Source: Ettlia oleoabundans (lineage: Eukaryota > Chlorophyta > Chlorophyceae > Chlamydomonadales). Taken from it: a DNA stretch of 45,356 bases. Made by a program: the position numbers and the translations under genes. The stretch lies in the NCBI GenBank assembly GCA_019693395.1, contig JAAMXP010002598.1, positions 712-46,067 on the forward strand, in the 5' to 3' direction. Positions within the stretch are counted from its first letter, which is position 1; every line of letters starts with the position of its first letter. The notes beneath the pieces were generated by a model, which saw nothing but the letters and a program-made list of their open reading frames with translations, was not told the DNA's origin and did no database searches. This document shows positions 41,202 through 45,356 of this stretch, piece after piece.

Positions 41202-44200
41202 ATGAACTGGTTTCTTATAAGTGAGCCTGCCAGTCGGTCGGCGGCAGCAAGCGCGCCGGCAGTTCGCTTGGTTCGCGCTTGCAGCTCCTCGCTGAACCCT
41301 CGCTAGTTCTATTGGGTGCTCAAGGTTTGTGCCCAACCCGCTGCAGTTATCACCGTCGTCATGGCGGTTCTGGTGCTGCTGGTCTCGCTCTACCTAGTCG
41401 TGCACTTCCAGCACCCTGAGGACAAGAATCAGGCATGGTTACCAAAGGTTGTAGTCCTGCTGGGATTCTCCGTGGCCTTCTGGACCATCCTGCTCTTCCC
41501 GCTGGACGTCGCCAACCAGCAGGCGTGCGAGTTGGACTTGCCGCTGTCATCGTGCAGCACAATGCCCATGACGCAGCTGTGGTACGCTATGTACATCGCC
41601 AACATGGCCATCACCTTCATTGCTGTGCCCTTCTGCATCTTCTACTATGAGGCAGACAGCGACTGGTGAGCGTTGGGGTTGATGGTTATGCGGATGGGCA
41701 TGACAAGGAGGGTTGTGCTTGCATATTACTGAGAAGATTTCAAGCATATTACTGAGAAGATTTCACCAGACTGGAAATAGACTTGACATGTCTGGGACAG
41801 ATGCTTCTAATTGGTTGCTTTTGTTTGACTTCTAGCACCCACTGCAATGTGACGGGGCAGGCACAACAAGCCAGCTAGCATATCAGTTGGCATATCTTCA
41901 GCAGCACCTGATGGAGCTGCATCTGTTGCGTCCCCATGCACCCGCTGCAGGTCAGTCTTCCGGCGTTACCTCAGCGGCGCACTCTGGGCATTGGGCACAG
42001 TGTTTGTGATGGGCATGCTGATTGGTATACCCTATGGTGCGCTTACGTTGCCGCCGCCTTGCTGCATGCTGTGGCCAGCTTGCCAGCTCTGCTGCTGCCC
42101 GGAGGCTGCTGCTGCCCAGAGGCAGGATCACCGACACCCCCCCACCCCCCCCACCCCCACCCCCCAGCGCGGCCTGCATTTTCTGTGGAGTATGCTTGTA
42201 AGTGGCCCGATAAACCGCCTGTGTTCTCCCGTATTGAAGTAAACCCACCCCCTGATGCTTCGTTGCTAGCAAACTCAAGTGCTCCTCACCCTGGGCCCCA
42301 CTCGCTATTTAGCGCCAGCTCTGCATGTGTGCTGCCACCATTCTTTCCTGGTGCAGCTTTTGCGGGGTATGCTGTTTACAATGTGCAGGGGGCGCGGTCC
42401 GGGCTGCTTCCCGTCAGCTACCTCACCAACTCCCAGGGCTCCTTCACTAACTGCATCGGCCTCTTCGCCAACTACAACCAGAACAACGGCAACCCAGAAC
42501 TCAACACCACGCTCGTTAGCCTGGGATACAACGTGCGTACATATTGCTAAACAGCCAATGGGATGGCGCTGGCCAAAAGCTGCTTGCTGAAGCAATGCAT
42601 GCACGTGCGCACGACGGGCAACTTTTTAACTGCGGAAGGAGGCCATGCGTGGGATGTCTTTAATCAAGGCCTGAGTTTGGCTTGGCTGCGTGCTTCATGT
42701 CGTGTTGCCCCTGCCCCCTTCTCTTTCAGTGCGACACCCTGATCAACCAGCTGAGTGAGACGTGGCGCATGCGTGTGTCCATCATCGTGTACGCCATGGC
42801 CATTGTGGCCACAGTGGGCTGGGTGCTGTTCATGGTGTTTGGCGGCATTGGGCTGGTGGCTCTGCCCATTGATTGGATACGGGAGTTCATAGCGCGTCCC
42901 AAGGCAACCATCACTCGCAGCCAGTACATTGATCGCGCGCGCGACCTGGCCAAGCGTGCCAAGGAGATTTCTGCGCTAGCCGACGCTCTGAAGCGCGAGG
43001 AGCGCGAGTGCGGGCGCAGCTGGCGGTGGCGCCGTAACATCAAGGCTCTAAACACGCAGCTGCTGATACTGGAGGAGGACGAGGCGCACCTGGAGATGGT
43101 TTACCCGCAGGTGGGCGGCATTCCTTCTAGCGGTGGGGGCAGCAAGGTGGTGGCGTTAAGAGCAGAGGATGACTTCAGATCTGGTGGTGCTGTAGCTGGG
43201 TGCACCTGCGGCAGCGTCTAGTAGGCCTGGAGGTCGTACCATGCTGTTGTGCTGCGGTTCTTACCAGCAGTCCAACCGCTGTGGTGCTGCACCCATCCGC
43301 GCTTTCCGCGCTTCGGCACACCATGAATCTTTGCTCAGGAAAGGAGCGGGGCCCACCAGGCATGTGTGCCGCACTGTAGGTCTGTTACCAGCACAACCGC
43401 ACATCTACCCACCCACGCCTCCTGCTGCCCTGCAGAGCGAGGACCCCGACTACAAGTGGGTGCTGACAGTGATGGGCTTCTGGTTCAAGTTCTTTGGTGG
43501 CCTTTTGGGTCTGGCGCTGTCCATCTGCTGGGTGCTGCAGATCATCCTGTACATACTCATTGACCCGCCCGTCACGCCCCTGCTCAACACAGTCTTCATC
43601 AAGTGAGTGCCGTGCAGGCCAGTGGTGGTGGTCGAGTGGTGGCGGTGGTGTGGGTGTGGGTGGTTTGGGGGAGAGAGGGGGGAGGGGGGGCTTGGGAACC
43701 TATTCATCGGCCAATAGACCACTACCACGCGCGACAAGACAACAGCTTGCAGTCACCAAATCGCACAGGGGACTGCTGCGGTAGGGGACTGCCGCGGTAT
43801 GGCAGCGGGCAGCCATGTTTTTTGCCTGCCACCAGCATGAGGCTTTGTGGTGCCCCATCTGTGGCATATGCAGCACCCTGCCCGCATCTTGGCTCACACC
43901 ACCCTTTGGCTCCCCTTCCCGCTCACTCCACTGCTGCATTGCAGGGCGAACAGCGCCTTCCCACTGTTTGGCACGCTACTGTTTGGCCTGTTTGCCTTCT
44001 ACCTCCAGCTGGCCGTCACCAAAGGCAACTTCAAGTTTGGGCTCAACCTGCTGCTGTTCCGTGTGCACCCCATGCGTCGCGGAGCCACCGTCATGTCCTC
44101 GCTCCTGTTCAATGTGGCCCTCATACTGCTGGCCACCACCGCCTCCATACAGTTCTGCACGGCCGCGTTTGCGCTGTACGCCGATGGCACCGCAGTGAAC

Positions 44201-44371
44201 GACATCTTTGGCAACCAGCTGACCTCTCTCGAGGGCCTGAAATACATCTACACGGAGAACATCTTCATCTACTGCCTGCTGGCCTTCATGGCGCTCACCC
44301 TGGTCTATGTGCTGGTGAGGGGGCCAGACAGGTGGAAGCGCACCAAGGTGGAGGAGGTGTACGCCATGTGA
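41202..44371 (+). CDS. LMBR1-like multi-pass membrane protein
   Basis: Seven exons join in phase to 524 aa: 41202-41220, 41347-41665, 41951-42036, 42357-42532, 42730-43110, 43436-43602, 43945-44371. The first coding exon is only 19 nt (MNWFLI). Conserved parts: VVHFQHPEDKNQAW, LLFPLDVANQQACE, FYEADSDW, FGGIGLVALPIDWIREFI, RPKATITRSQYIDRARDLAK, MVYPQSEDPDYKW, LIDPPVTPLLNTVFIK and SIQFCTAAF. About nine membrane segments are visible, with the long basic cytosolic loop after TRSQYI. It matches the land-plant LMBR1-like family, close in length (about 510). Animal relatives act as receptors (LIMR) and in cobalamin export; the plant function is unknown. The poly-C tract and a 23-bp duplication sit in introns. 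Confidence 0.92.
41721..41765. repeat. 23-bp tandem duplication in LMBR1-like intron
   Basis: GCATATTACTGAGAAGATTT followed by CAA occurs twice in perfect tandem. It is intronic. Confidence 0.93.
42135..42165. repeat. Poly-C tract (C-rich, G4 on minus strand)
   Basis: C7-A-C8-A-C5-A-C6-like runs form a nearly pure C stretch in an LMBR1-like intron. The minus strand could fold as a G-quadruplex. Confidence 0.9.
43768..43799. repeat. 16-bp tandem duplication in LMBR1-like intron
   Basis: GGGGACTGC(T/C)GCGGTA occurs twice in tandem with one difference. It is intronic. Confidence 0.9.
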
Positions 44372-44712
44372 GCCCGGGAGCAGGTGCAGCAGCATCGGGG
44401 GGCACACCTGGACGCATGGCGCACGGCGCTTTGCAGCTCAAGCCGGCGCTGCCACCGGTGGTGCTTGCTCCTCTTCCCAGGCCACCAGGAGCCTTGTGCC
44501 TGGCACTCGTTTCTACACTTGACCTACCCACCCTTTGGCTAGTTTGTTAGTGCGTTGCTTGAATTTATTCTCTTTCTGCTGCTTCTGCTTTGTTCTGGTC
44601 TCCGCTGAATTGGTTGTAAATGTAACAGCAAGTGCCGCTTGTCAGTCAACGCAAGCAAAGACAGCAACCGCAACATGAAAAGCGGAAGAGGATGATAAAG
44701 AGGGTGCCTAGG
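44372..44712. other. Convergent 3' intergenic region
   Basis: This is 341 bp between the LMBR1-like stop and the MOT1/BTAF1 stop. It includes the putative polyadenylation signal at 44615-44619. Confidence 0.45.
44615..44619 (+). promoter_or_regulatory. Putative TGTAA polyadenylation signal
   Basis: TGTAA, the usual green-algal polyadenylation signal, occurs about 245 nt after the LMBR1-like stop, in TTGTAAATGTAAC; a second copy lies at 44621. Confidence 0.4.
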
Positions 44713-45356
44713 TCAGCTTTGCTCCTGCCTGGCAAGCTTCTGCTGGAATGCCTGCAGGCTGAACTCTGCGCCATACCGCTCCTGGCTGGCCTCAAGGTCA
44801 CCCAGACCCGCAAGCACGGCCTGAGCCACGCCGCCCCTCTTGCTGCCGGCACCCGCAACTGCCACTGCTGCGCCACACGTTTCCCCGGCAGGCTGTTGCT
44901 GCTGAATGCCTGTGCTGGCTGGACCCTGCTGTCCCTGTTGCAGCGTGAACAGGTCGAGCAGGTTGCCCGTGTCCATGGCTGCCAGGCTGGCGTTGTCTGC
45001 GTTGACCAGTGTGGCCGCCACATCCAGCTTGAAGCGCTGCAGGCTCATGATGCGCTCCTCCAGCGTACCCGCAACCAGCAGGCGGTACACATTCACCGTG
45101 CGCCGCTGGCCAAGGCGGTGCGCACGGTCCATGGCCTGCAGCACTGACCCGGGAACTGTGTGTCTTGAAGCACAAGAGCGTGGAATTCCCCACACACTCC
45201 AATAACATGCCTGGAACCATTCACACCCAATCCCTCCAAGCACAAGCCACCACCCACCACCACCAGCCCTGTGAGCATCCACATCGCCTCCGCAATGCAT
45301 CGCAGCACCACCATCAAGCTCAGCATCCACCACCCCCACCCCCACCTCCTTCAAAC
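44713..45356 (-). CDS. BTAF1: MOT1/BTAF1 SNF2-family ATPase, C-terminal end (partial)
   Basis: Only the last exon, 45135-44713, is in the window; upstream is an intron that runs to or near the edge. It encodes helicase motif VI (AMDRAHRLGQRRTVNVYR), then LLVAGTLEERIMSLQRFKLD and the C-terminal MOT1 signature NADNASLAAMDTGNLLDLFT. A long Gln/Gly-rich tail and a final SLQAFQQKLARQEQS follow. MOT1/BTAF1 uses ATP to pull TATA-binding protein off DNA. The acceptor could be 45135 (before AMDRAH) or just upstream. The exon that would precede it may end near 45345 but cannot be read. The C-terminal LLDLFT block is what sets it apart from other SNF2 proteins. Confidence 0.85.
   Translation of the reverse strand, partial: LKEVGVGVVDAELDGGAAMHCGGDVDAHRAGGGGWWLVLGGIGCEWFQACYWSVWGIPRSCASRHTVPGSVLQAMDRAHRLGQRRTVNVYRLLVAGTLEERIMSLQRFKLDVAATLVNADNASLAAMDTGNLLDLFTLQQGQQGPASTGIQQQQPAGETCGAAVAVAGAGSKRGGVAQAVLAGLGDLEASQERYGAEFSLQAFQQKLARQEQS

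Noticed and set aside
45093..45326. Minus-strand open frame upstream of the MOT1/BTAF1 exon
   Set aside because: It has no SNF2 motif and begins in the TG-rich intron before the last exon.

Overview
This window is nuclear genomic DNA from a eukaryotic green alga, most likely a trebouxiophyte (the Coccomyxa/Chlorella/Trebouxia side of the green algae). The reasons are: about 17 spliced genes packed at roughly one per 2.5 kb on both strands; short introns with TG/GT-rich sequence (many begin GTGGGTGG); CAG/CTG-rich coding sequence; plastid-targeted products (a PSB27-like lumenal protein, a VTT-domain protein and a lipocalin-like plastid protein); and an LMBR1-like protein and an ABCG7-type transporter that match land-plant families closely. 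There is one assembly gap (N run, 16415-16443). No prophage, transposase, rRNA, tRNA or CRISPR array was recognised. All exon coordinates below come from hand splicing: conserved protein sequence was joined with consistent reading-frame phase.

Layout, left to right: kelch/coiled-coil protein (-, 242-2727); nucleoside diphosphate kinase (+, 3107-5090); FG nucleoporin NUP58 (+, 5559-8094); unknown 258-aa protein (-, 8639-10034); ABCG7-type half transporter (+, 10077-15510); gap-containing intergenic DNA; two-RRM hnRNP H/F-like protein (-, 16724-19500); lipid-droplet surface protein, MLDP or REF/SRPP type (-, 20503-22747); Sua5/YrdC threonylcarbamoyl-AMP synthase (-, 23125-24967); carbamate kinase (+, 25533-27994); universal stress protein (-, 28227-29527); ankyrin protein with an internal frameshift (+, 30609-31376); VTT/SNARE-associated membrane protein (-, 32593-34067); small unknown protein with a frameshift (-, 34234-34579); SWC5/CFDP1 BCNT protein (+, 34860-36325); PSB27-like protein (-, 36584-37540); plastid lipocalin-like protein (+, 37672-39083); J-domain protein with a frameshift (-, 39403-40857); LMBR1-like membrane protein (+, 41202-44371); and the C-terminal end of a MOT1/BTAF1 SNF2 ATPase (-, 44713 to the window edge).

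The genes look like ordinary, functionally unrelated housekeeping genes. Neighbours alternate between divergent pairs with short shared promoters and convergent pairs with short shared 3' regions. I found no gene cluster that forms a new system. The points most worth a second look are: an unusually high share of GC-AG introns (at least 7 of about 77); a 14-copy GTGTG array that starts exactly at an ABCG7 splice donor; an intact carbamate kinase in a photosynthetic eukaryote; several 1-2 base reading-frame breaks in otherwise well-conserved genes, which point to assembly indels or decay; and start codons only 42 bp apart between a head-to-head gene pair.
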